Part shown: positions 7,217 to 15,289 of the stretch, in pieces
Position numbering within the stretch: position 1 is the stretch's first letter
Layout: every line of letters begins with the position of its first letter
Assembly: GCA_934402515.1 (NCBI GenBank)
Contig: CAKRTZ010000039.1
Location: 1 to 21,639 of the forward strand
DNA length: 21,639 bases
Direction of reading: 5' to 3'
From: an uncultured Lachnospiraceae bacterium
GTDB lineage: Bacteria; Bacillota; Clostridia; Lachnospirales; Lachnospiraceae
Program-made: the position numbers and the translations under genes
The notes under the pieces: generated by a model
Seen by the model: only the letters and a program-made list of their open reading frames with translations
What the model was told of the DNA's origin: nothing
Databases searched by the model: none

Positions 7217-7289
7217 CTGGTTACATGGATCAGTACGTGTTCTGCTCTCCGCCAAAAGGGCAGAACAAAAACACATTTCTCTTTGCAGC

Positions 7290-7411
7290 CTCTTCTTTCA
7301 TCCAGACTTTACTGTTGGTACCGGGTTCTCACCGGTTCAGCCACATCTCTTTGATGCGGGTCGCGGACTACATCACCGCCAGTAGGGAATTTCACCCTGC
7401 CCTGAAGAACT
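7290..7411 (-). promoter_or_regulatory. FMN riboswitch (RFN element)
   Basis: The minus strand carries the conserved RFN core: AGGGCAGGGTGAAATTCCC, then CTGGCGGTGAT, AGTCCGCGAC, GAACCGGTGAGAACCGGT-like pairs (here GAACCGGTGAGAACCCGG), and the closing GTCTGGATGAAAGAAGA. The closing helix P1 pairs TTCTTC with GAAGAG. FMN binding stabilises P1 and should leave the downstream terminator free to form, lowering ribU transcription when flavin is plentiful. Confidence 0.97.
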
Positions 7412-7433
7412 TGCCTATATATGGTTCGTGAGT

Positions 7434-7462
7434 ATCATAGCACAGAGCACCTTGCTTGACAA
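7434..7462 (-). promoter_or_regulatory. Promoter of the ribU transcript
   Basis: TTGTCA (7457-7462) and TATGAT (7434-7439) on the minus strand are 17 bases apart, with TGC just before the -10 box. It begins 3 bases after the tex stop codon. The start point near 7427 is about 16 bases upstream of the aptamer. Confidence 0.8.
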
Positions 7463-7465
7463 CTA

Positions 7466-9841
7466 CTATTTTGATTTTTGTTCCTTGCCGATTTTCATGG
7501 TGAGGGAAATACGTTTCTTAGGTACATCCACTGCCAGTACCTGAACATCCACAATATCTCCCACGCTCACTGCCTCCAGCGGGTGCTTGATATAACGGTC
7601 GGTAATCTGGGAAATGTGCACCAGACCATCCTGATGAACGCCGATATCCACAAAGACACCGAAGTCAATGACATTGCGCACCGTGCCTTTTAAGATCATG
7701 CCGGGCTTTAAGTCCTTCAAATCCATGACATCGCTGCGGAGAATGGGTTTGGGCATATCGTCACGGGGGTCTCTGGCGGGTTTCTCCAGTTCCTTCAGAA
7801 TATCCGTGAGAGTAATCTCACCGATGCCCAGTTCCTCTGCCATTTTCTTTTTATCGGGAATCCGGCTTTCCAGGCGGCCGATCTGGGCAGAAGCATTCCC
7901 CCCCTTCGCAGAAGGCTGTTTTTCCGGCTGTGCCTCTGTGATTCCGGCGCTTCCGGAGCCTGCCAGGGCTGCTGCCAGAGCCTTTCCCATGGCGGAATGG
8001 GTGTCCCGGATCACCACTTGTGGTTTCTTGTCTTTTTTCGGTTTTGCAGGTGCAGCTGCCGGTGTTGTCTTTCCTTTGTTGGCAGCCGCTTCCTTCTGGG
8101 CTTTCCGCACATCCTCCATGGTGAGTCCCATCTTATCCAACAGTTTCATGGCTGCCTCATAGGTTTCCGGATGAACGCTGGTGGCATCTAAAGGATTGTC
8201 CCCATCTAAAATACGCATGAAGCCTGCACACTGCTCGTAGGCTTTGGGTCCAAGCTTTGGCACTTTGAGAAGCTGCTTGCGGTTGGTAAATCTGCCGTTT
8301 GCCTCCCGGTACTCCACGATATTTTTGGCAATGGTCTTGCTGACACCGGAAATGTAGGAAAGTAAGGGAGCAGACGCGGTATTTAAGTCCACACCCACCT
8401 TATTTACACTGTCCTCCACTACACCATTTAAGGCCTCGCCCAGTTTCTTCTGGTTCATGTCATGCTGATACTGGCCTACACCAATGGATTTGGGATCGAT
8501 TTTTACCAGCTCCGCAAGGGGGTCCTGAAGCCGTCTGGCAATGGATGCCGCACTTCTTTGTCCCACATCAAAATTAGGGAATTCCTCCGTTGCCAGCTTA
8601 CTTGCAGAGTAGACGGATGCACCTGCCTCGCTGACAATCACATACTGTACCGGAGTATCCAGTTCCTTTAACAGTTCCACAATGACCTGCTCGGACTCTC
8701 TGGATGCGGTTCCGTTTCCTACGGAAATCAGGGAAACATTGTATTTCTTGATGAGTTTCTTCAATTCTGCTTTGGCCTCCGCCACTTTGTTCTGGGGGGC
8801 GGTAGGGTAGATCACTTTGGTGTCCAGCACCTTTCCGGTCTCATCCACCACTGCCAGTTTACAGCCGGTACGGAAGGCAGGGTCCCAGCCTAGAACCACT
8901 TTTCCGGCGATGGGAGGCTGCAATAAAAGCTGCTCTAAGTTTTTGCCAAAGACGGCAATGGCGCCGTCCTCTGCTTTTTCGGTTAAGTCATTGCGGATTT
9001 CACGCTCAATAGCCGGAGCAATGAGGCGCTCATAGCTGTCCTCCACCACTTCCTTTAAAATCGGAGTGGTGAATTCATTGTCGGCGTGGATGGTCTTTTT
9101 CTCCAGATAGCGGAGAATCTGCTCGGTGGGTGCCACAATTTTCACGGTAAGCACCTTCTCTGCCTCACCACGGTTCAATGCCAGTACACGATGTCCTGCC
9201 ACTTTTTTCACCGGCTCTTCGTACTGGTAATACATCTCGTAAACGCTCTCCGCCTTCTCGTCCTTGGCGGTGCTGGTGATAACACCTTCCTCCATGGTAA
9301 GGTTACGGATATAGATACGGTAGTCTGCCTCATCGGAAATACTCTCGGCAATAATATCTTTTGCTCCTGCCAGAGCCTCCTCCGGGGTTTCCACTTCTTT
9401 TTCGGGATTTACATAACTTGCAGCTTCCTGCAGGACAGGAGCCGTTGCTTTCTGTTCCAGGATAAAGTTTGCCAGGCCTTCCAGACCCTTCTCTTTTGCA
9501 ATGCTTGCCCGGGTTTTCCGCTTGGGGCGGTAAGGACGGTATAAGTCCTCCACCACAACCATGGTCTCTGCCGCCAGGATCTTTTCCTTTAATTCCTCGG
9601 TGAGCATTCCCTGTTCTTCAATACTGCCAATGACCTGTTCCTTTTTTTCTTCCAGGCCACGCAGATATTTCAGACGCTCGTCCAGATTACGCAGCTGCTC
9701 ATCATTCAGAGATCCGGTAGCTTCCTTACGGTAACGGGAGATAAAGGGGATGGTATTGCCCTCGTCAATCAGTTTGACAGCGGCCTCCACCTGCCATTTT
9801 TCTACCTTTAATTCTTCTTTGATCTTTAAAATAATGTCCAT
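7466..9841 (-). CDS. tex: Tex-family RNA-binding transcription accessory protein
   Basis: Tex binds nucleic acid and the transcription machinery; its exact job in clostridia is not settled. The 791 residues show the Tex N-terminal helical domain (ISRYRKEATGSLNDEQLR, 34-51), the YqgF/RNase H-like domain starting GWDPAFRTGCKLAVVD (318-333), the double helix-hairpin-helix region (VDLNTASAPLLSYISGVS and neighbours, about 482-545), and a C-terminal S1 RNA-binding domain (about 712-784). Between the HhH and S1 parts lies an Ala/Lys/Pro-rich low-complexity linker (about 585-665) that shorter homologues lack. The ATG has AGGAG 8 bases upstream; a TTG two codons earlier is not favoured. Monocistronic, with its own promoter. 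Confidence 0.95.
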   Translation of the reverse strand: MDIILKIKEELKVEKWQVEAAVKLIDEGNTIPFISRYRKEATGSLNDEQLRNLDERLKYLRGLEEKKEQVIGSIEEQGMLTEELKEKILAAETMVVVEDLYRPYRPKRKTRASIAKEKGLEGLANFILEQKATAPVLQEAASYVNPEKEVETPEEALAGAKDIIAESISDEADYRIYIRNLTMEEGVITSTAKDEKAESVYEMYYQYEEPVKKVAGHRVLALNRGEAEKVLTVKIVAPTEQILRYLEKKTIHADNEFTTPILKEVVEDSYERLIAPAIEREIRNDLTEKAEDGAIAVFGKNLEQLLLQPPIAGKVVLGWDPAFRTGCKLAVVDETGKVLDTKVIYPTAPQNKVAEAKAELKKLIKKYNVSLISVGNGTASRESEQVIVELLKELDTPVQYVIVSEAGASVYSASKLATEEFPNFDVGQRSAASIARRLQDPLAELVKIDPKSIGVGQYQHDMNQKKLGEALNGVVEDSVNKVGVDLNTASAPLLSYISGVSKTIAKNIVEYREANGRFTNRKQLLKVPKLGPKAYEQCAGFMRILDGDNPLDATSVHPETYEAAMKLLDKMGLTMEDVRKAQKEAAANKGKTTPAAAPAKPKKDKKPQVVIRDTHSAMGKALAAALAGSGSAGITEAQPEKQPSAKGGNASAQIGRLESRIPDKKKMAEELGIGEITLTDILKELEKPARDPRDDMPKPILRSDVMDLKDLKPGMILKGTVRNVIDFGVFVDIGVHQDGLVHISQITDRYIKHPLEAVSVGDIVDVQVLAVDVPKKRISLTMKIGKEQKSK

Positions 9842-9877
9842 TTTCAAAACTCCTGTGGTGTTGATCTTGTTCTTTTG

Positions 9878-9907
9878 ATTATACTAAATTTCATGGATTC
9901 TTTTCAA
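9878..9907 (-). promoter_or_regulatory. Promoter of tex
   Basis: TTGAAA (9902-9907) and TATAAT (9878-9883) on the minus strand are 18 bases apart, about 37 bases ahead of the tex ATG. It is divergent from the promoter at 9938-9966. Confidence 0.65.
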
Positions 9908-9937
9908 GACGATTTAATTTTTTTAGAAATCCTTTAT

Positions 9938-9966
9938 TTGAAAAGCACATCCGTTCATGCTATCAT
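9938..9966 (+). promoter_or_regulatory. Promoter of the 10004-11175 gene pair
   Basis: TTGAAA (9938-9943) and TATCAT (9961-9966) are 17 bases apart with TGC directly before the -10 box. The predicted start near 9973 leaves a 30-base leader with AAAGGAG before the ATG at 10004. Confidence 0.72.
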
Positions 9967-10003
9967 AAGATTACTATTTTTAATTAAATGCAAAGGAGTC
10001 ATT

Positions 10004-10420
10004 ATGGACTACAATACAAACAATCCCAATGACTATGGATACGGGCAGCCAAATCCCGACTATAGTCAGCAGCAGCGCTATGGTGCGGATGGGGAAGGAT
10101 TCGCCCACGCAGCTATGATTATGGGAATTATAGCGCTCCTCACCTGCAGGATCACTCTTTTCCCCACAATTCTGGCTGCCATTTCCGCAATCCTCGCTAT
10201 CCTTTCCAAGGGCTATAACAAAAAAATGACAAAAAAGGCACGGAATGCCGTAGTGATTGCCGTCATTGCCATTGTCTTAAATGTGGCATTGTCCATTTAC
10301 AGTATTAATACCCTGATGCATGACCAACAGTTCCTGAATCAGTTTGAACAGATGTATGAGCAGATCTACGGTGTTCCTTTTGATTCATCCTTTGATCTGG
10401 AAGGAGGGGAAATGTTATGA
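10004..10420 (+). CDS. Small membrane protein of unknown function (DUF4190-like)
   Basis: The 138 residues begin with an Asn/Tyr/Gln/Gly-rich tail (MDYNTNNPNDYGYGQPNPDY and on to about 30), then a tight pair of hydrophobic helices (about 36-68), a basic loop KGYNKKMTKKAR, a third helix (82-101) and an acidic C-terminus. The pattern of disordered polar N-terminus plus hydrophobic hairpin recalls DUF4190-type proteins. AAAGGAG precedes the ATG; the open frame continues further upstream but through the promoter, so the longer reading is not used. The stop codon overlaps the next gene's start as ATGA, which implies coupled translation with the DUF975 protein. Function unknown. Confidence 0.85.
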   Translation: MDYNTNNPNDYGYGQPNPDYSQQQRYGADGEGFAHAAMIMGIIALLTCRITLFPTILAAISAILAILSKGYNKKMTKKARNAVVIAVIAIVLNVALSIYSINTLMHDQQFLNQFEQMYEQIYGVPFDSSFDLEGGEML

Positions 10421-11175
10421 ATACACACAAATCTTCTTCCGAATTAAAGGCACAGGCCAGAGGACAGCTGTTAGGCCACTACGGCACCGTGATCTGGGCA
10501 ATGATGTTAGCACAGATTTTACAGTTACTTGTGACGGATGTGGTGACTTCTCTCATTGACACTTCCTCCACCCTGGGCACCGTGTTTTATTATGCTGTCA
10601 CGATTCTGACTGCAATTTTACTGGGGCTGTTCAGTGTGGGACAAGCTTATCTGTTTCTCAAGCTTGCCTGTGGACAGATGATTTCCGTTTCCGATATTTT
10701 CTACGGATTCCGGAAACAGGTGGATAAATCCCTGATCGTGCTGACCGTGATTACGATTTTGACCAACCTCTGTACCGCACCTTACACTTATTTTCTGAAT
10801 AAGTTAATGACAGTGAATATTTCTTCTTCCCTGTCAATTCAATATGACTGGCATTTTGAATATTTCCTGCCATTCTGTATTGCCTGCACAGTAGGTTCCA
10901 TCGCTTTGATTATTGTGAATTTACTGTTCTCCCAGGTTTTCTATCTGTTATTGGATTTTCCGGATTACTCCGCGAAGGATCTGATGCTGTATGCGATCCG
11001 CTTGATGAAAGGAAATATGGGACGGCTGTTTTATATCGAGGTAAGTTTTATTCCTCTGTTTCTGTTGGGAATTCTTTCCTTTGGTATCGGTCTGTTATGG
11101 ATTACTCCCTACCTGAATGCCACACTGGCAAACTTCTTCCTGGATTTGATGGAACAGAACCGGGATGTGGAATAA
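10417..11175 (+). CDS. DUF975 family integral membrane protein
   Basis: The 252-residue product starts with the family hallmark SSELKAQARGQLLGHYGTVI (residues 6-25), followed by about five to six hydrophobic helices and the C-terminal signature GRLFYIEVSFIPLFLLGILS with TPYLNATLANFF. DUF975 proteins are multi-pass membrane proteins of unknown role that are abundant in Lachnospiraceae and Ruminococcaceae. The start overlaps the preceding stop by 4 bases, and the ribosome binding site GGAGGGG lies within the upstream gene. The two probably act at the membrane together. A bidirectional terminator follows directly. Confidence 0.92.
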   Translation: MNTHKSSSELKAQARGQLLGHYGTVIWAMMLAQILQLLVTDVVTSLIDTSSTLGTVFYYAVTILTAILLGLFSVGQAYLFLKLACGQMISVSDIFYGFRKQVDKSLIVLTVITILTNLCTAPYTYFLNKLMTVNISSSLSIQYDWHFEYFLPFCIACTVGSIALIIVNLLFSQVFYLLLDFPDYSAKDLMLYAIRLMKGNMGRLFYIEVSFIPLFLLGILSFGIGLLWITPYLNATLANFFLDLMEQNRDVE

Positions 11176-11181
11176 AAAAAC

Positions 11182-11203
11182 GTCTGTGGATTTTTCCACA
11201 GAC
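11182..11203. terminator. Bidirectional terminator between the DUF975 gene and prfB
   Basis: A perfect 9-bp stem GTCTGTGGA/TCCACAGAC with a short T/A loop is flanked by A7 on the left and T6 on the right. It therefore gives a U-tailed hairpin in both directions and can end both converging transcripts. Confidence 0.9.
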
Positions 11204-11280
11204 ATTTTTTATTGTTGAATGTTTATTCTTGTACTACGTTTTTACCACCAAGACTTGACTGTTCAGTTCCTTCACAGCCA

Positions 11281-11322
11281 TGCAAAAATCCATGCTAATT
11301 GCTTTGCAATGGGATTTTTGCA
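11281..11322. repeat. Long stem-loop in the prfB 3' region, possible dispersed repeat
   Basis: TGCAAAAATCC (11281-11291) and GGATTTTTGCA (11312-11322) are perfect inverse complements, with an inner ATTGC/GCAAT pair nested between them. It lies between the prfB stop and the shared terminator. It has no U-tract, so it is not a normal terminator. It could be a mobile palindromic repeat or an mRNA 3' stabiliser. Confidence 0.6.
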
Positions 11323-11346
11323 CTCTTGAATCATTTTCTTACGGGC

Positions 11347-12475
11347 TCAGCAGCCAGTGCTTTGCCCTGCTCCGAGGCTTTTCCATTTCAAGTACGCCGT
11401 GATAAAGGGGTCGATGGCACCGTCTAAGACGGCATCCACGTTTCCGGTTTCCTCACCGGTACGCAGGTCTTTGACCAGCTTATAGGGCTGTAAGACATAG
11501 GAACGGATCTGGTTACCCCAGCCAATCTCTTTCACATCCCCACGAATATCGGAAAGCTTCTCTGCATTAGCCTCTTTCTGTAACATGTACAGTTTGGCTT
11601 TCAGCATTTGCATGGCTTTATCTTTGTTCATGTGCTGGCTTCGCTCATTCTGGCAGGTTACCACGATTCCCGTAGGGAAGTGGGTAATACGGATTGCCGA
11701 GGAGGTTTTATTGATGTGCTGACCACCGGCACCGGAACTTCGGTAGGTATCAATACGGATATCCTCATCCTTAATGTCGATGTCAATATCCTCCTCAATT
11801 TCCGGCATCACATCCAGGGACACAAAGGAGGTCTGCCGTTTGCCCTGGGCATTAAAAGGAGAAATCCGCACCAGACGATGCACACCTTTCTCAGACTTCA
11901 GATAGCCATAGGCATTTTCTCCATTGACCTGGAAAGTCACAGACTTAATACCAGCCTCATCCCCGTCCAGATAATCCAATACTTCCACCGAATAGCCCTT
12001 CCGCTCTGCCCAACGGGTATACATGCGATACAGCATGCTGGCCCAGTCGCAGCTCTCGGTGCCACCGGCACCGGCATTCAGTTTCAGAATGGCATTGTGA
12101 TGATCGTACTCATCGGATAACAGGGTGGAGATACGGATTTCATCAAATTTGGCAATAAAGGCATCCAGTTCCTCGCGGATTTCCGGGATCAGGGACTCAT
12201 CGTTTTCCTCATAGCCCATCTGAATCAGGGTTTCAATATCCTCCACTGCCGTTTCCAGCTGGTGATAGGTCTCCACCGTATCCTTGAGATTCTTTAATTC
12301 CTTCATTTGTTTATTGGAGGTTTCGGGATCATCCCAGAACCCTGGCGCCTCCATGTTCATTTCTAATTCTTCGATTCTCCTTGACTTGTTCGCCAGGTCA
12401 AAGTGAATCCCTCACTTCCGCTAACGGGGTTTCGTATGCCTGCAATTCGGTTTTCATTGCATCTAATTCTACCAT
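11347..12475 (-). CDS. prfB: Peptide chain release factor 2, with programmed +1 frameshift
   Basis: RF2 ends translation at UGA and UAA. The gene is in two frames: 25 codons from ATG (12475) to an in-frame TGA (12398-12400), then +1 into GAC and on for 350 codons, 375 residues in total. The slip site is CTT TGA C with an upstream AGGG, the autoregulatory arrangement known for bacterial prfB. Downstream are the AGGTES/DWA region (about 136-145), the stop-codon-reading SPF tripeptide (205-207) and the catalytic GGQ (250-252). The initiator ATG has GAGGTG at good spacing. It follows secA by 78 bases, the common secA-prfB order in Firmicutes. Confidence 0.97.
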
Positions 12476-12553
12476 TAACGTCACCTCTTTCTTTTTTGAT
12501 TTTGGTGGGATCGCTCCCGCTATCCTCTTTCTGCCGCGCTGTACTTTTCCGTA

Positions 12554-15118
12554 CTACTTGCGTCCGCAGCAGTTCTTATATTTCAGTCCGCTTCCGCAAG
12601 GGCAGGGATCGTTGGGATAAATTTTCGCATTTTCCCTCTTAACAGGTCCTTTCTTTACGGTATCGTCCTTATTGGTGCTGGTCACCTTGGCAACCTGCTC
12701 ACGCTCCACCTTCTGCTCCACGCGGACATGGAACAGGAGACGCACGGTTTCCTCTTTGATGTTCTGGGTCATCTCATCGAACATCTCGTAACCGCTCATC
12801 TTGTATTCTACCAAAGGATCCCTCTGACCGTAGGCTGCCAGGCCGATACCCTGACGCAGCTGATCCATATCATCGATGTGATCCATCCACTTCCGGTCAA
12901 TGACCTTTAACAGAATGACACGCTCGATCTCACGAATGGTTTCTGCCTCAGGGAACTCTGCTTCCTTACTCTCGTAAAGTTTCACAGCCTCTTCTTTTAA
13001 CTGCTGTTTCAAGTCATTCTTTCTGGGTTTCTTCACACGGGAGGCATTGACAGGCTGTAAAGGAATAGTGGGCAGTAACAGTTCATTCAGCTCCGTGAAA
13101 TCCCAATTGTCCACATCTCCATCCTCGTTGATGCTGATGTCTACCGCATTCTCGGTGATATCGGTAATCATCTTGAAGATCACATCACGCATGCTCTCTC
13201 CATTTAATACACGGCGACGCTCGTCATAAATGATCTCACGCTGCTCGTTCATGACCTGGTCATATTCCAGCAAATTCTTACGAATGGCAAAGTTGTTGCT
13301 CTCGATCTTCTTCTGGGCAGACTCGATGGCATTGGATAGAGTCTTGTGCTCAATTTCCTGATTTTCCGGAATACCCAGCGCATTGAACATATTGATCAGA
13401 CGCTCGGAACCAAAGAGACGCATCAGATCATCTTCCAGAGAGATATAAAATTTGGATTCACCGGGATCGCCCTGACGACCGGCACGACCACGCAGCTGGT
13501 TATCAATACGTCTGGATTCATGACGCTCGGTACCGATGATCTTCAGACCACCGGCTGCTCTTGCCTGCTCATCCAGTTTGATATCCGTACCACGGCCTGC
13601 CATATTGGTTGCAATGGTTACGGCACCATGTACACCAGCGTCTGCAACAATTTCAGCCTCCAGTTCATGGAATTTCGCATTCAATACCTTATGGGGAATG
13701 CCCTCTTTCTTTAACAGGTTGCTGATTTCCTCGGAGGAATCAATGTTGATGGTGCCAACCAGTACCGGCTGCTCCTTTGCATGGGCTTCCTTTACTGCCT
13801 CCACAATGGCATGTAATTTTTCTTTTTTGGTCTTATAAACTGCATCCTGATGATCAATACGTGCCACCGGTTTATTGGTGGGAACAGATATCACATCCAT
13901 GCCGTAAATGTCACGGAACTCTTTTTCCTCGGTGAGGGCGGTACCGGTCATGCCGGCTTTCTTCTCAAATTTATTAAAGAAGTTCTGGAAGGTAATGGTG
14001 GCCAGAGTCTTGCTCTCACGTTTCACCTTTACATGCTCTTTCGCCTCGATTGCCTGATGCAGACCGTCGGAATAACGGCGTCCCGGCATGATACGTCCGG
14101 TAAATTCATCGACAATCAGCACTTCCCCGTCTTTTACCACATAATCCTGGTCACGGAACATGAGGTTGTGGGCACGGAGAGCCAGAATGATATTGTGCTG
14201 GATCTCCAGGTTTTCCGGATCCGCATAGTTTTCGATGTGGAAGAATTTCTCTACCTTGGCGATACCTTCCTGGGTCAGATTGACGATCTTGTCCTTCTCA
14301 TTGACGATGAAATCGCCGGTCTCCTCACGCTCCACTCCCATGATGGCATCCATCTTGGTCAGTTCTTCCATATCCTCACCACGTTTCATCTGACGGGCCA
14401 GAATATCGCATGCCTCGTAAAGACTGGTGGATTTGCTGCTCATACCGGAAATGATCAAAGGCGTACGGGCTTCATCGATCAGGACGGAGTCCACCTCATC
14501 GATGATGGCGTAGTGTAAGTCACGCAGCACCAGCTGCTCCTTGTAGATCACCATGTTATCCCGCAGATAGTCGAAACCAAGTTCATTATTGGTCACGTAA
14601 GTAATGTCACAGTTATATGCATCGCGGCGCTCTTCCGGTTTCATGTCATTTAATACGACACCCACCTTTAAGCCCAGGAATTCATGTACCTGTCCCATCC
14701 ACTCCGCATCACGCTTTGCCAGATAGTCGTTGACGGTGACAACATGTACACCTTTTCCTTCCAATGCATTTAAGTAAGCCGGAAGCAGACAGGTCTGTGT
14801 CTTACCTTCACCGGTACGCATCTCAGCGATACGTCCCTGATGGAGAATGATACCTCCGATGAGCTGTACTCTATAGTGTTCTGTCCCCAGCACACGCTTT
14901 GCAGCTTCTCTCACCACAGCATAAGCCTCAGGCAGAATGTCATCCAGAGTCTCTCCCTCTCCCAGTCTTTTCTTAAACTCTTTTGTCTTCTCCTTCAGCT
15001 GGTCGTCAGACAGTTCTCCCATGGCTTCCCGATAGGATTCAATCTTGTCGACGATGGGGGTAATCCGCTTTAACTCGCGTTCACTGTGTGTACCAAAAAC
15101 CTTTTCTACTAATTTCAT
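12554..15118 (-). CDS. secA: Preprotein translocase ATPase SecA
   Basis: SecA is the cytoplasmic motor that pushes unfolded preproteins through SecYEG. The 854 residues carry Walker A TGEGKT (102-107), the VNDYLAKRDAEWMG helicase segment, a Walker B IDEVDSVLIDEARTPLIISG region, the second motor domain with NMAGRGTDIKL and QLRGRAGRQGDPG, and a C-terminal zinc-binding SEC-C tail (PCPCGSGLKYKNCC, about 838-851). The ATG has GAGGT 6 bases before it; the frame stays open 22 codons further upstream but through the -10 region. Length is normal for Firmicutes SecA. prfB follows with no strong terminator between. Confidence 0.98.
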   Translation of the reverse strand: MKLVEKVFGTHSERELKRITPIVDKIESYREAMGELSDDQLKEKTKEFKKRLGEGETLDDILPEAYAVVREAAKRVLGTEHYRVQLIGGIILHQGRIAEMRTGEGKTQTCLLPAYLNALEGKGVHVVTVNDYLAKRDAEWMGQVHEFLGLKVGVVLNDMKPEERRDAYNCDITYVTNNELGFDYLRDNMVIYKEQLVLRDLHYAIIDEVDSVLIDEARTPLIISGMSSKSTSLYEACDILARQMKRGEDMEELTKMDAIMGVEREETGDFIVNEKDKIVNLTQEGIAKVEKFFHIENYADPENLEIQHNIILALRAHNLMFRDQDYVVKDGEVLIVDEFTGRIMPGRRYSDGLHQAIEAKEHVKVKRESKTLATITFQNFFNKFEKKAGMTGTALTEEKEFRDIYGMDVISVPTNKPVARIDHQDAVYKTKKEKLHAIVEAVKEAHAKEQPVLVGTINIDSSEEISNLLKKEGIPHKVLNAKFHELEAEIVADAGVHGAVTIATNMAGRGTDIKLDEQARAAGGLKIIGTERHESRRIDNQLRGRAGRQGDPGESKFYISLEDDLMRLFGSERLINMFNALGIPENQEIEHKTLSNAIESAQKKIESNNFAIRKNLLEYDQVMNEQREIIYDERRRVLNGESMRDVIFKMITDITENAVDISINEDGDVDNWDFTELNELLLPTIPLQPVNASRVKKPRKNDLKQQLKEEAVKLYESKEAEFPEAETIREIERVILLKVIDRKWMDHIDDMDQLRQGIGLAAYGQRDPLVEYKMSGYEMFDEMTQNIKEETVRLLFHVRVEQKVEREQVAKVTSTNKDDTVKKGPVKRENAKIYPNDPCPCGSGLKYKNCCGRK

Positions 15119-15159
15119 TGTTTTACCTCGAATATGATACAAATAAAAAACCAAAGTAT

Positions 15160-15188
15160 ATTGTAGCAGATTTCCCGGATACATTCAA
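15160..15188 (-). promoter_or_regulatory. Promoter of secA-prfB
   Basis: TTGAAT (15183-15188) and TACAAT (15160-15165) on the minus strand are 17 bases apart, with TGC directly before the -10 box. It is divergent from the uxaC control region. Confidence 0.72.
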
Positions 15189-15215
15189 GTATGCGGTTTT
15201 CAGGGAATGAAAGGG

Positions 15216-15248
15216 GGACATATGTCCGTTTTCCGGGTATACTATAAT
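15216..15248 (+). promoter_or_regulatory. uxaC promoter region with palindromic operator candidate
   Basis: A perfect 12-bp palindrome GGACATATGTCC (15216-15227) lies where the -35 box of a TATAAT (15243-15248) or overlapping TATACT -10 box would be. No good -35 sequence is visible, which suggests that a regulator controls or recruits polymerase here. Hexuronate genes are usually under sugar-acid responsive control. Confidence 0.5.
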
Positions 15249-15289
15249 AAAAACAAAATTCACGACAACTCACTCAGGGAGGACTCACC

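Noticed and set aside
12398..12400. In-frame TGA near the start of prfB as a sign of a pseudogene
   Set aside because: CTT TGA C with +1 continuation is the known programmed frameshift site of RF2 and the rest of the gene is intact.
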